This document shows positions 1 through 8,074 of a stretch of 64,000 nt of DNA, piece by piece (within the stretch, counting starts at the first letter, position 1; the number at the start of each line of letters is the position of its first letter). Under the pieces are notes generated by a model. It saw only the letters and a list, made by a program, of their open reading frames with translations. It did no database searches and was not told the DNA's origin. The DNA comes from Streptomyces sp. NBC_00273 (GTDB taxonomy: Bacteria > Actinomycetota > Actinomycetes > Streptomycetales > Streptomycetaceae). The stretch spans positions 7,461,001 to 7,525,000 of the forward strand of contig NZ_CP108067.1 of assembly GCF_036178145.1 (NCBI RefSeq), read 5' to 3'. The position numbers and the translations under genes were made by a program.

Positions 1-1
1 C

Positions 2-196
2 GGCGGCGGACAGCAGAAGGCGACGCGCTCGACCGAGGAGGTCGAGGAGGCGGCGGTCGAAGAATCGACCGACCTCAAGGAGCGCCAGGAGAAGCTCTCC
101 GACGACGTCGACTCCGTACTTGACGAGATTGACGATGTCCTCGAGGAGAACGCCGAGGATTTCGTTCGGAGTTTCGTACAAAAAGGTGGCGAATAG
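2..196 (+). CDS. pup: Prokaryotic ubiquitin-like protein Pup, 5' partial
   Basis: Pup is ligated through its C-terminal glutamate to lysines of target proteins and carries them to the Mpa/ARC-proteasome. The frame is open from base 2 and encodes 64 residues; the first few codons lie outside the window. The sequence has the acidic, disordered Pup pattern: DLKERQEKLSDDVDSVLDEI followed by the C-terminal region ending VQKGGE and a TAG stop at 194-196. The encoded last residue is Glu, not Gln, so the product should be ready for ligation by PafA without deamidation by Dop. It is the first visible gene of the proteasome operon; the ligase pafA lies about 5 kb downstream. Identification is certain; only the N-terminus is missing. 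Confidence 0.97.
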   Translation, partial: GGGQQKATRSTEEVEEAAVEESTDLKERQEKLSDDVDSVLDEIDDVLEENAEDFVRSFVQKGGE

Positions 197-233
197 CCTT
201 CGAATCCAAGGTGAACTCGCCAGCATTGGCTTC

Positions 234-833
234 ATGTCCAATGGAACGAAGTGGTGTCGTGGCTGCAGCCGGGACGTGCTGCTGAGCGGGTTCGCCCTAG
301 ACCGCAATCGTGGCGATGGCCTTCAGCCGAGGTGTCGTGAGTGCGTGGCCGAGTACTGTGCCGCGCACTACCGGCGCCGTCAGGCGGATAGGGGCAAGGT
401 CGTCAAAGAGAAGGTGGATGTCCCGTCCGGCCACAAGCTCTGCCGGCTGTGCGGTGAGGTCAAGCCGCACAGCGAGTGGCACAAGAACGCGTCGGCGTCT
501 GACGGCTTATCCACTCGATGCAAGGCGTGCAAGGCCATTCAGGGCCGGGCTGGGCACTTGAAGCGTTCGTACGGCATCACCGAGGCTCAGCGCGACGAGA
601 TGATCGGTGCTCAAGGCGGGGTCTGCGTGATCTGCCAAAAGGCTCCGGCCGAGCACGTTGATCACGATCATCAGACGGGTAAGGTCCGAGGCGTACTGTG
701 CTTCAGCTGTAACGCAGCCCTGGGGCAGTTCAAGGATCGGCCGGACGTCATGAGGCGTGCAGCCGCTTACGTGGAAGGAAACCTGTGGAACCCAACACTC
801 GTAGCACAGGGCGTCTACCGGCAGCCTTCCTGA
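234..833 (+). CDS. HNH / recombination endonuclease VII-like protein between pup and prcB
   Basis: A 199-residue predicted zinc-binding nuclease. Two knuckle pairs come first (C8/C11 with C34/C37, then C70/C73 with C96/C99). The C-terminal domain has the endonuclease VII pattern CVIC (131-134), HVDHDH (141-146) and LCFSCN (155-160). The substrate is unknown; T4 endonuclease VII cleaves branched DNA. The start is uncertain: ATG 234 is the first ATG after pup ends and has only a distant AAGGTG upstream, and GTG 186 and ATG 135 are also in frame. The 3' end overlaps prcB by 49 bases, which suggests translational coupling. Codon use differs from the neighbours (CTA at 298-300, AAT, and TTA at 507-509). 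The TTA codon predicts dependence on the bldA tRNA. Acquisition by transfer into the operon is my inference. Confidence 0.85.
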   Translation: MSNGTKWCRGCSRDVLLSGFALDRNRGDGLQPRCRECVAEYCAAHYRRRQADRGKVVKEKVDVPSGHKLCRLCGEVKPHSEWHKNASASDGLSTRCKACKAIQGRAGHLKRSYGITEAQRDEMIGAQGGVCVICQKAPAEHVDHDHQTGKVRGVLCFSCNAALGQFKDRPDVMRRAAAYVEGNLWNPTLVAQGVYRQPS

Positions 834-1624
834 CGCCGGGGTCGTCGTCCTTCATGGACTTCCTGGGCGCGCACTCGCCCGAGATGCTGCCCGGCAACCG
901 CAAGCTGCCGGAAGGCGTGATCGAGGCGCCGCACGGGACGACCATCGTCGCCGCCACCTTCCCCGGCGGGGTGGTCCTCGCCGGTGACCGGCGGGCGACC
1001 ATGGGGAACATGATCGCGCAGCGGGACATCGAGAAGGTGTTCCCCGCCGACGAGTACTCCGCCGTCGGCATCGCCGGTACGGCCGGCCTGGCCGTGGAGA
1101 TGGTCAAGCTGTTCCAGCTGGAGCTGGAGCACTTCGAGAAGGTGGAGGGGACGACCCTCTCCCTGGAGGGCAAGGCCAACCGGCTCTCCACCATGATCCG
1201 GAGCAATCTGGGGATGGCCATGCAGGGCCTGGCCGTCGTGCCGCTGTTCGCGGGGTACGACGAGGCCAAGGAGAAGGGCCGGATCTTCTCCTACGACGTG
1301 ACCGGCGGCCGCTCCGAGGAGCACGGTTACGCCGCCACCGGTTCCGGTTCGATCTTCGCCCGGGGCTCCATGAAGAAGCTCTTCCGCCCCGATCTGACGG
1401 AGGAGCAGGCCACCACCCTGGTCGTCCAGGCGCTGTACGACGCCGCCGACGACGACTCGGCGACCGGTGGGCCGGACCTGTACCGCCACATCTACCCGAT
1501 CGTCACCGTGATCACGGACGAGGGGTTCCGCAGGCTGACCGACGACGAGTCGCAGGAGCTCGCCCGTACGGTCACCAACCGTCGGCTGGAGCAGCCCGAC
1601 GGCCCGCGCGCCGCCCTGCTCTGA
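785..1624 (+). CDS. prcB: Proteasome subunit beta
   Basis: Catalytic beta subunit of the actinobacterial 20S proteasome, which degrades pupylated proteins in the cytoplasm. The 279-residue precursor carries a propeptide that should be cleaved before Thr52 ([17 protein letters not shown]), making that threonine the N-terminal nucleophile. The conserved GDRRATMG segment follows. ATG 785 is chosen because the resulting N-terminus ([20 protein letters not shown]) closely matches streptomycete PrcB as I remember it. This start lies inside the preceding HNH gene, so initiation probably depends on ribosomes finishing that gene. prcA follows after 46 bases. Confidence 0.97.
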   Translation: MEPNTRSTGRLPAAFLTPGSSSFMDFLGAHSPEMLPGNRKLPEGVIEAPHGTTIVAATFPGGVVLAGDRRATMGNMIAQRDIEKVFPADEYSAVGIAGTAGLAVEMVKLFQLELEHFEKVEGTTLSLEGKANRLSTMIRSNLGMAMQGLAVVPLFAGYDEAKEKGRIFSYDVTGGRSEEHGYAATGSGSIFARGSMKKLFRPDLTEEQATTLVVQALYDAADDDSATGGPDLYRHIYPIVTVITDEGFRRLTDDESQELARTVTNRRLEQPDGPRAALL

Positions 1625-1670
1625 CCATCCGTCGCCCCGTAGGAGCCCAGAAGAAAGGGACGGACAGCCG

Positions 1671-2435
1671 GTGTCGACTCCGTTCTATGTGTCACCCCAG
1701 CAGGCCATGGCCGACCGGGCGGAATACGCCCGCAAGGGCATCGCCCGCGGTCGCAGCCTGGTCGTGCTGCAGTACGCCGACGGCATCGTGTTCGTCGGCG
1801 AGAACCCGTCCCGTGCGCTGCACAAGTTCAGCGAGATCTACGACCGGATCGGCTTCGCGGCCGCCGGCAAGTACAACGAGTACGAGAACCTGCGGATCGG
1901 TGGTGTGCGGTACGCGGATCTGCGCGGGTACACCTACGACCGCGACGACGTGACGGCCCGTGGGCTGGCGAACGTCTACGCGCAGACGCTCGGCACCATC
2001 TTCTCCTCGGCCGGCGAGAAGCCGTACGAGGTGGAGCTGGTGGTCGCGGAGGTCGGTGCGACCGCCGCGGGCGACCAGATCTACCGGCTGCCGCACGACG
2101 GGTCGATCGTGGACGAGCACGGTTCGGTCGCGGTCGGTGGCAATGCCGAGCAGATCAGTACCTTCCTGGATCAGCGTCACCAGGACGGGATGACCCTGTC
2201 CGAGGCGTTGAAGCTGGCGGTGCAGGCGCTGTCCAGTCAGGCGAACGGTGCGGACAAGACGATTCCGGCGGAGCGGCTGGAGGTCGCGGTGCTGGACCGG
2301 ACGCGTGCGCAGCAGCGCAAGTTCAAGCGGATCCGGGGTCGGCAGCTGTCGCGGTTGCTGGAGGCGGACGTGACGGCGGCGGTGCAGGCCGATGCCGTGT
2401 CGAACGACGAGGCGCCGGAGGACGACGCCGAGTAG
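1671..2435 (+). CDS. prcA: Proteasome subunit alpha
   Basis: Alpha subunit of the 20S proteasome; it forms the outer rings that gate entry and contact the ATPase Mpa/ARC. The 254-residue protein begins [20 protein letters not shown], the typical N-terminal gate and H0 helix, followed by [14 protein letters not shown]. The C-terminus ends in an acidic tail ([11 protein letters not shown]). The GTG start at 1671 has a purine-rich ribosome binding site (AGAAGAAAGGGA) upstream. It is cotranscribed with prcB, and a strong hairpin after the stop codon should end the operon. Confidence 0.97.
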   Translation: MSTPFYVSPQQAMADRAEYARKGIARGRSLVVLQYADGIVFVGENPSRALHKFSEIYDRIGFAAAGKYNEYENLRIGGVRYADLRGYTYDRDDVTARGLANVYAQTLGTIFSSAGEKPYEVELVVAEVGATAAGDQIYRLPHDGSIVDEHGSVAVGGNAEQISTFLDQRHQDGMTLSEALKLAVQALSSQANGADKTIPAERLEVAVLDRTRAQQRKFKRIRGRQLSRLLEADVTAAVQADAVSNDEAPEDDAE

Positions 2436-2451
2436 GCGCAGTGCGTGAGGG

Positions 2452-2483
2452 GCCCCGGTTCGCCGTTCTCGGCGGGCCGGGGC
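2452..2483. terminator. Hairpin between convergent prcA and LacI gene
   Basis: Inverted repeat with arms GCCCCGG-tt-CGCC and GGCG-gg-CCGGGGC around a 6-base loop. It lies between the convergent stop codons of prcA and the LacI-family gene and could serve both strands. There is no long T tract, as is common in Streptomyces. Confidence 0.7.
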
Positions 2484-2513
2484 TTCGTCGTGTCCGGAGG
2501 CGCCTGCGGTCGG

Positions 2514-3512
2514 CTACGGCGTGGGGGCGGGGCCCGTGGAGTCGCGGACGACGAGTCGGACGGGGATGTCGGGGGCGGTCCAGGCGGTGCCTTCCAGGAC
2601 GGCGAGGAGGGCGGTCATGCCTTGTTCGCCGACGCGTTCGGCGGGGAGGTGGACGGTGGTGAGTTCGGGTTCGACGGCGGTGGCGAGGGCGAGGTCGTCG
2701 AAGCCGGTGACGGAGAGGTCTTCGGGGATGCGCAGGCCGAGGCGGCGGGCGGCCTTGCAGGCGCCGGCGGCGAGGATGTCGTCGTCGCAGACGATGGCGG
2801 TGGGGCGGTCCTGGGGGGTGGCCAGGGCGGTCTCCGTGGCCGTACGGGCGGCGTCGACGGTGAGGGGGGCCCGTACGGTGCGCAGCTCGGTGTCGGGGCC
2901 CAGGAGGGCGGTGAGGGCTTCGGCGCGGGTGTCGAAGGTCCAGGAGTCGACGGCGGAGGCGAGGTGGAGGAAGCGGCGGTGGCCGAGGGCCAGGAGGTGT
3001 TCGGTGACCTGGCGCATGCCGTCGGCCATGGCGAGGTTGACGTGGGCGGCGGCGGTGTCGGCTGCGGGGTCGCTGTCGAGCATGACGAGGGGGAGGGTGT
3101 TGCCGCCGATGGCGTCGAGGGTGTGGGCGGCCATGGAGGAGGCGATGACTCCGTCGAGGGCGGCGCGGGCGGAGGCGAAGGGGTCGCGGGCGGGGCCGGT
3201 GCCGTCGGGGGAGGGGTAGAGGACGACGCCGAAGCCGTGTGCGGCGGCGACGCGGGCGGCTCCGGTGTAGACGCGGGCGAAGAATTCGTTGGTGAGGGCG
3301 GGGACGACGAGGAGGGCGGTGCGGGTGGTGCCGAGGCGGAGGTTGCGGGCGGCGAGGTTGGGGCGGTAGCCGAGGCGGGTGGCGGTTTCGCGGACGTGGG
3401 TGGCGGTGCGTTCGGAGACGCGGCCGGGCCATTTGTCGCCGAGGACGAGGGAGACGGTGGCCTGGGAGACCCCGGCGGCGGTGGCCACGTCGCGGCTGGT
3501 GGGTCTCGTCAC
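2514..3512 (-). CDS. LacI-family transcriptional regulator
   Basis: A 332-residue repressor-type regulator, probably sensing a sugar or related ligand. The N-terminal LacI helix-turn-helix reads TSRDVATAAGVSQATVSLVL (residues about 4-24), with the hinge region near YRPNLAARNLR. The periplasmic-binding-protein-like effector domain follows and contains the family motif TGFDDLALA. The GTG start at 3512 has AGGAG about 5 bases upstream. It is divergent from an MFS transporter, with a palindromic site in the shared 147-base gap, so it probably controls that transporter and itself. The ligand cannot be read from the sequence. The open frame runs further upstream, but it would pass through the promoter and the MFS gene on the other strand, so I reject that extension. 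Confidence 0.92.
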   Translation of the reverse strand: MTRPTSRDVATAAGVSQATVSLVLGDKWPGRVSERTATHVRETATRLGYRPNLAARNLRLGTTRTALLVVPALTNEFFARVYTGAARVAAAHGFGVVLYPSPDGTGPARDPFASARAALDGVIASSMAAHTLDAIGGNTLPLVMLDSDPAADTAAAHVNLAMADGMRQVTEHLLALGHRRFLHLASAVDSWTFDTRAEALTALLGPDTELRTVRAPLTVDAARTATETALATPQDRPTAIVCDDDILAAGACKAARRLGLRIPEDLSVTGFDDLALATAVEPELTTVHLPAERVGEQGMTALLAVLEGTAWTAPDIPVRLVVRDSTGPAPTP

Positions 3513-3585
3513 AGGGGACTCCTGAAGTGCGAGGTCGGGGGGTGTGGTGGGGTCCGCGGGGTGGACCGGCGGACTGCGGCCATGG

Positions 3586-3612
3586 TACGTATGAGCGGTC
3601 ACGTTATACGTA
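3586..3612. promoter_or_regulatory. Palindromic operator between LacI and MFS genes
   Basis: Perfect 7-base arms TACGTAT (3586-3592) and ATACGTA (3606-3612) separated by 13 bases, in the divergent gap. The AT-rich arms stand out against the surrounding GC-rich sequence. Binding by the adjacent LacI-family protein is inferred from position. Confidence 0.55.
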
Positions 3613-3659
3613 TTACTTGGATGGCTCCCGGCTGGATCCGGGCAGAAGGTGGGGCGGAG

Positions 3660-4922
3660 ATGGCCGCGGGATACGCGGAGCTGCTGAGGACCAGGCACGC
3701 CGCGAGGCTGCTGGTGGGCACGCTCGTGGGCCGGCTGCCCAATGCCACGGGGCCGATCGCGATCGTGTTGTTCACGCGTGCCGAGGGCGGCAGCTACAGC
3801 CTGGCGGGGGCGCTGGCCGCCGTGTACGGGCTGGCGAACGCGGTGGGTCAGCCGCTGCTGGGGCGGGCCGTGGACCTGTTCGGGCAGCCGCGGGTGCAGC
3901 TGCCGGCGGCTCTGGTCTCCGCACTGGGCATGGTGTGGCTGGCGTTCGCGGGTACGGGGTCCGCGGTGGCCGCGTACGCCGCGGTGGTGGTCGCGGGGCT
4001 GTTCACGCCGCCGCTGGAGGGCGGGCTGCGGGCGCTGTGGCCGGGGGTGCTGGGCGGTCGTGAGGAGAAGGTGCACGCGGCGTACGCGATGGATGCGGTG
4101 GCCCAGGAGGTCATGTTCACCGTCGGTCCGCTGCTGGTGACGCTGTTCGTGGCGATGTGGTCGCCGGCGGGGGCGCTGCTGGCGCTGAATGCGATCGGTG
4201 TGTTGGGCGCGCTGTCGGTGGTGGTGAGCGAGCCTTCGCGGAAGTGGCGTTCGGAGCCGCGGGAGGCGCATTGGCTGGGGGCGTTGCGTTCGCGGGGGCT
4301 GCTGGCGCTGCTGGGTGCGTTCTTCTTCGTGGGCATGGCGCTGGGTTCGATCACGGTGGCGGGTGTGGCGTACGCGGATGATCACGGCGGTCAGGCGGTG
4401 TACGGCTGGCTGATGGCGGCGCTGGGGCTGGGTGCGCTGATCGGTGGGGTGTTCTACGGTGCGCGGCAGTGGGCCGGTGCGCCCGAGCGGCGGCTGCGGC
4501 TGCTGGTGGCTCTGCTGGCGGTCTGCTACCTGCCGCTGATGCTGGTTCCGGGCGCGGTGGCGATGACGGGGTTGTCGGCGCTGTCGGGCGTGTTCCTGGC
4601 GCCCGCGTTGGCGTGTGCGTTCATCGTGGTGGACCGGCACGCTCCGGCGGGCACGGTGACGGAGGCGTTCTCGTGGCTGGTGACGTTCTTCGGGGTGGGT
4701 GCGGCGATCGGTACGGCGGCTGCGGGGCCGGCGGTGGAGCTCGGTGGTACCGCGGCGGGCTTCGGTGTGGCGAGCGTGGCGGGCGGTTCGGCGCTGTTGG
4801 TCCTGATGGTCACTCAGCGGGTGTTGGCAACTGGCGGGCGCAGTCGTGCGGTGGCGGGTTCGTCCGACGGTGTGTCGGAGGTGGCTCCTGACGTGCCGTC
4901 GGAGGTGTCGTCGGCGTCCTGA
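3660..4922 (+). CDS. MFS transporter
   Basis: A 420-residue integral membrane protein with about 12 hydrophobic segments, arranged like a major facilitator. The N-terminal half includes LAGALAAVYGLANAVGQPLLGRAVDLFGQ, which matches the loop 2-3 region (G-x-L-x-D-x-x-G-type) of the superfamily. The substrate is unknown. ATG 3660 is preceded by a purine-rich stretch (AAGGTGGGGCGGAG); an in-frame ATG at 3621 is an alternative. It is divergent from the LacI-family gene and probably regulated by it. The C-terminal tail is hydrophilic. Confidence 0.88.
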   Translation: MAAGYAELLRTRHAARLLVGTLVGRLPNATGPIAIVLFTRAEGGSYSLAGALAAVYGLANAVGQPLLGRAVDLFGQPRVQLPAALVSALGMVWLAFAGTGSAVAAYAAVVVAGLFTPPLEGGLRALWPGVLGGREEKVHAAYAMDAVAQEVMFTVGPLLVTLFVAMWSPAGALLALNAIGVLGALSVVVSEPSRKWRSEPREAHWLGALRSRGLLALLGAFFFVGMALGSITVAGVAYADDHGGQAVYGWLMAALGLGALIGGVFYGARQWAGAPERRLRLLVALLAVCYLPLMLVPGAVAMTGLSALSGVFLAPALACAFIVVDRHAPAGTVTEAFSWLVTFFGVGAAIGTAAAGPAVELGGTAAGFGVASVAGGSALLVLMVTQRVLATGGRSRAVAGSSDGVSEVAPDVPSEVSSAS

Positions 4923-5038
4923 TCGGTGGGTGCGCCGGATGGGCCGATCGGGCCGTGATCGGGGCGTCGATCGGCCCGCTGACGGGAGCTGATCGAAATG
5001 GCGCTCCCGAACCCGGTTTCAGAAGAGGGCAGAAGGCG

Positions 5039-5050
5039 TAATGTTCAGTC
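5039..5050 (+). promoter_or_regulatory. -10 box of a probably leaderless pafA transcript
   Basis: TAATGT (5039-5044) ends 6 bases before the pafA ATG, the spacing expected when the transcript begins at the start codon. No Shine-Dalgarno sequence is visible. No clear -35 box was identified. Confidence 0.45.
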
Positions 5051-6412
5051 ATGGACCGCCGCATTTTCGGGCTGGAGAACGAGTACGGCGTCACGTGCAC
5101 GTTCAGGGGACAGCGCCGACTGTCTCCTGACGAAGTGGCGCGCTACCTCTTCCGCCGTGTTGTGTCATGGGGCCGCAGCAGCAATGTCTTCCTGCGGAAC
5201 GGCGCCCGCCTGTACCTCGACGTGGGTTCGCATCCGGAATATGCAACTCCCGAATGCGACAACGTGACCGAGTTGGTCACTCACGACAAAGCAGGCGAGC
5301 GCATTCTCGAAGGTCTGCTCGTCGACGCCGAACGACGCCTGCACGAGGAAGGAATCGCGGGCGACGTCTATCTCTTCAAGAACAACACCGACTCGGCGGG
5401 CAACTCGTACGGCTGCCACGAGAACTACCTGGTGGCCCGGCACGGGGAATTCTCCCGCCTGGCGGACATTCTCATCCCGTTCCTCGTCACGCGCCAGCTG
5501 ATCTGTGGCGCCGGCAAGGTGCTGCAGACGCCGCGGGGTGCGGTCTACTGCGTGAGTCAGCGGGCCGAGCACATCTGGGAGGGCGTCAGCTCCGCGACGA
5601 CCCGCTCGCGGCCGATCATCAACACCCGGGACGAGCCGCACGCGGACGCCGAGCGCTACCGCAGGCTGCACGTGATCGTGGGTGACTCGAACATGTCCGA
5701 GACGACCATGCTGCTCAAGGTCGGGGCCACCGACCTGGTGCTGCGCATGATCGAGGCGGGCACGGTGATGCGGGACCTGACCCTGGAGAACCCGATCCGG
5801 GCGATCCGTGAGGTCAGCCACGACATCACGGGTCAGCGCAAGGTGCGCCTCGCGAGCGGCCGGGAGGCTTCGGCGCTGGAGATCCAGCGGGAGTACTACG
5901 AAAAGGCGGTGGACTTCGCCGAGCGCCGGGGGATCCGTACCGGCGTGGTGGACCAGGTGCTGGAGCTGTGGGGCCGCACGCTCGACGCGATCGACGCGGA
6001 GGACCTGGACCGGATCGGGACCGAGATCGACTGGGTCATGAAGTACCAGCTGATTGAGCGGTACCGGGCCAAGCACAACATGACCATGTCGAATCCGCGG
6101 GTGGCTCAGATAGACCTCGCGTACCACGACATCCACCGTCGGCGCGGGCTGTACTACCTGTTGGAGCGCAAGGGGCAGGCGGCGCGGATCTGCAACGACC
6201 TGAAGATCTTCGAGGGCAAGTCGGTGCCCCCGCAGACGACGCGGGCGCGGTTGCGCGGGGACTTCATCCGGCGGGCTCAGGAGCAGCGGCGGGACTTCAC
6301 GGTCGACTGGGTGCACCTGAAGCTCAATGACCAGGCGCAGCGGACGGTGCTGTGCAAGGACCCGTTCCGGTCGGTGGACGACCGGGTGGAGAAGCTGATC
6401 GCGGGCATGTAG
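5051..6412 (+). CDS. pafA: Pup-protein ligase PafA
   Basis: ATP-dependent ligase that joins the C-terminal glutamate of Pup to substrate lysines. The 453-residue protein belongs to the carboxylate-amine/glutamine synthetase fold. It begins [20 protein letters not shown]; the glutamates E9 and E11 belong to the Mg-ATP site. The catalytic aspartate is D57 in [16 protein letters not shown]. Length is normal for PafA. It starts a new transcription unit, probably leaderless, and is followed by a strong terminator-like hairpin before the FKBP gene. Dop, the paralogous depupylase, is not in this window. The N-terminal motif fits both PafA and Dop, but the position upstream of pafBC favours PafA. Confidence 0.96.
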   Translation: MDRRIFGLENEYGVTCTFRGQRRLSPDEVARYLFRRVVSWGRSSNVFLRNGARLYLDVGSHPEYATPECDNVTELVTHDKAGERILEGLLVDAERRLHEEGIAGDVYLFKNNTDSAGNSYGCHENYLVARHGEFSRLADILIPFLVTRQLICGAGKVLQTPRGAVYCVSQRAEHIWEGVSSATTRSRPIINTRDEPHADAERYRRLHVIVGDSNMSETTMLLKVGATDLVLRMIEAGTVMRDLTLENPIRAIREVSHDITGQRKVRLASGREASALEIQREYYEKAVDFAERRGIRTGVVDQVLELWGRTLDAIDAEDLDRIGTEIDWVMKYQLIERYRAKHNMTMSNPRVAQIDLAYHDIHRRRGLYYLLERKGQAARICNDLKIFEGKSVPPQTTRARLRGDFIRRAQEQRRDFTVDWVHLKLNDQAQRTVLCKDPFRSVDDRVEKLIAGM

Positions 6413-6454
6413 GACCCGCAGGGTGACCGCAGTGTGACATCGCACTCCTCGCTA

Positions 6455-6483
6455 GGGCCCCGTACGTCTCTCGTACGGGGCCC
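6455..6483. terminator. Hairpin after pafA
   Basis: Perfect 12-base arms GGGCCCCGTACG and CGTACGGGGCCC around a TCTCT loop, 42 bases after the pafA stop codon. There is no T tract. Confidence 0.8.
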
Positions 6484-6539
6484 TGTGCACGGCTTAGAGT
6501 GGCGAGCGACCGCTTTGCCGTCTGAGATCTGAGGAACAC

Positions 6540-7481
6540 GTGCGCCGACTTGCCGGCCTGCTTGTCGTACCCCTGCTGCTGCTGACGACCGCAGCGTGTG
6601 GCGATGACAGCGGCTCCGACTCCGCCCAGATGAAGAACGGGGCTCCCGCGATCACCAAGGGTGCCGCCTTCGGGGAGACGCCCACCCTGTCGAAGGGGAA
6701 GGGCGCGCCGCCCAAGGAGCTCAAGGTGGTGACCATCAGCGAGGGCGCCGGGCCGGTGCTCAAGAAGGACGACATCGCGCAGGTCCACTACCTCGGCCAG
6801 GTGTGGGACGGCAACGAGTCGTTCGACAAGAGCTTCGGGCGGCCCGTGCCCTTCGACGTGACGATCGGTGCGGGCGCGGTCATCAAGGGCTGGGACCAGG
6901 GCCTGGAGGGCCAGAAGGTCGGCAGCCGCGTCGAGCTGGTGATCCCGCCGGAGCTCGGTTACGGGGCCCAGGGCTCGCCCCCGAAGATCAAGCCGAACGC
7001 CACGCTGGTCTTCGTCGTGGACATCGTCAAGGGCACGTCCGTACCGGCCTCGGCCACGGGCAAGGAAGTCGCCCAGGACAACAAGGACCTGCCCAAGGTC
7101 GGCACGAACACGGACGGCAAGGAAGTGTCGGTGACCGTCCCGAAGGACACCGCCGAGCCCACCAAGCTGGTCTCGGACTACGTCCTGGAGGGTGACGGCG
7201 CGGTCGTGAAGGACACCGACAGCGTCGTGGTCAGGTTCAACGGCAAGACGTGGAAGGACGACAAGTCCTTCGAGAGCACCTACACCAGTGGCCAGGCCGT
7301 CACCTGGCCGCTGGGTGAGCTTTCGGTCAAGGGTCTGAAGGACGGCATCGTCGGCAAGAAGGCCGGCAGCCGCATCCTGCTGGTCATCCCGCCGGACCAG
7401 GCCTTCGGGGACAAGGAGCAGGGCACCATCCCGGCGAAGTCGACGCTGGTCTTCAGCCTCGACATCGTCGCGGTGATGTAA
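6540..7481 (+). CDS. FKBP-type peptidyl-prolyl isomerase, lipoprotein with two FKBP domains
   Basis: Predicted surface-anchored prolyl isomerase of 313 residues. The N-terminus is a lipoprotein signal (RRLAGLLVVPLLLLTTAAC) with the lipid-modified cysteine at position 20. Two FKBP domains follow. The first (about 65-165) has the clear motif VIKGWDQGLEGQKVGSRVELVIPPELGYG. The second (about 200-313) is more divergent and has the weaker motif SVKGLKDGIVGKKAGSR with VIPPDQAFGDKEQGTIPAKSTL. The GTG start is preceded by TGAGGAACACG. It lies between pafA and a second, cytoplasmic FKBP gene; role in protein folding outside the membrane is inferred. Confidence 0.9.
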   Translation: MRRLAGLLVVPLLLLTTAACGDDSGSDSAQMKNGAPAITKGAAFGETPTLSKGKGAPPKELKVVTISEGAGPVLKKDDIAQVHYLGQVWDGNESFDKSFGRPVPFDVTIGAGAVIKGWDQGLEGQKVGSRVELVIPPELGYGAQGSPPKIKPNATLVFVVDIVKGTSVPASATGKEVAQDNKDLPKVGTNTDGKEVSVTVPKDTAEPTKLVSDYVLEGDGAVVKDTDSVVVRFNGKTWKDDKSFESTYTSGQAVTWPLGELSVKGLKDGIVGKKAGSRILLVIPPDQAFGDKEQGTIPAKSTLVFSLDIVAVM

Positions 7482-7524
7482 GACTGTTCCGGTTGACCGT
7501 TTCGTACGTATGAGGAGAAGTTCC

Positions 7525-7902
7525 GTGAGTGACCTCCAGAAGCCCGAGATCGACTTCCCCGAGGGCGAGGCCCCCAAGGACCTCGTGATCGACGACATCT
7601 GGGTGGGCGACGGCGCCGAGGCCAAGAAGGGCGACCGGGTCTCCGTCCACTACGTGGGTGTGGCCTTCTCCACCGGCGAGGAGTTCGACGCCTCCTGGAA
7701 CCGCGGTTCCGCGCTGCAGTTCCAGCTCGGCATCGGTCAGGTCATCGCAGGCTGGGACCAGGGCGTCCAGGGCATGAAGGTCGGTGGCCGCCGCAAGCTG
7801 ACGATCCCGGCGCACCTCGCGTACGGCGACCGTGGCGCGGGCGGTGCGATCGCCCCGGGCGAGACGCTGATCTTCGTTTGCGACCTGGTCAAGGTCGGCT
7901 GA
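7525..7902 (+). CDS. FKBP-type peptidyl-prolyl cis-trans isomerase, cytoplasmic
   Basis: Small single-domain FKBP of 125 residues with no signal peptide. It holds the core motifs GDRVSVHYVGV, the active-site region QVIAGWDQGVQGMKVGGRRKLTIPAHLAYG and the terminal GETLIFVCDLVKV. It should catalyse prolyl isomerisation in the cytoplasm. The GTG at 7525 is chosen over the ATG at 7510 because GAGGAGAAG (7512-7520) is well placed only for the GTG. It lies 43 bases after the lipoprotein FKBP gene and may be cotranscribed with it. A hairpin follows. Confidence 0.93.
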   Translation: MSDLQKPEIDFPEGEAPKDLVIDDIWVGDGAEAKKGDRVSVHYVGVAFSTGEEFDASWNRGSALQFQLGIGQVIAGWDQGVQGMKVGGRRKLTIPAHLAYGDRGAGGAIAPGETLIFVCDLVKVG

Positions 7903-7925
7903 TCCGGCCATCCGCGATCGGTGCA

Positions 7926-7953
7926 GGGGCCCCCGCCGTCCGGTGGGGGCCCC
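7926..7953. terminator. Hairpin after the cytoplasmic FKBP gene
   Basis: Arms GGGGCCCCC and GGGGGCCCC (9 bases each) around a 10-base loop, followed by TCGCTTTTG. It separates the FKBP genes from pafB. Confidence 0.8.
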
Positions 7954-8074
7954 TCGCTTTTGCCCGGGCGCGCCGGGGCGGTACGGTCAACGGTCAACGG
8001 GTCCGTCCGCAACCGGTCGTGTCCCGTGTGACGGTCCGACGGATGTGCAGGCGGAGAAGGGCGGAAGGGCGTCG

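Noticed and set aside
234..833. HNH gene as part of a prophage or homing element
   Set aside because: No integrase, intron structure, direct repeats or other phage genes surround it, and pup and prcB on either side are intact.
2445..3512. Very long open frame on the plus strand through the LacI gene (joined to the MFS gene)
   Set aside because: Composition is almost only Gly, Ala, Val, Asp and Glu, the usual mirror of a GC-rich gene on the other strand. The LacI gene explains this stretch; the MFS gene starts at 3660.
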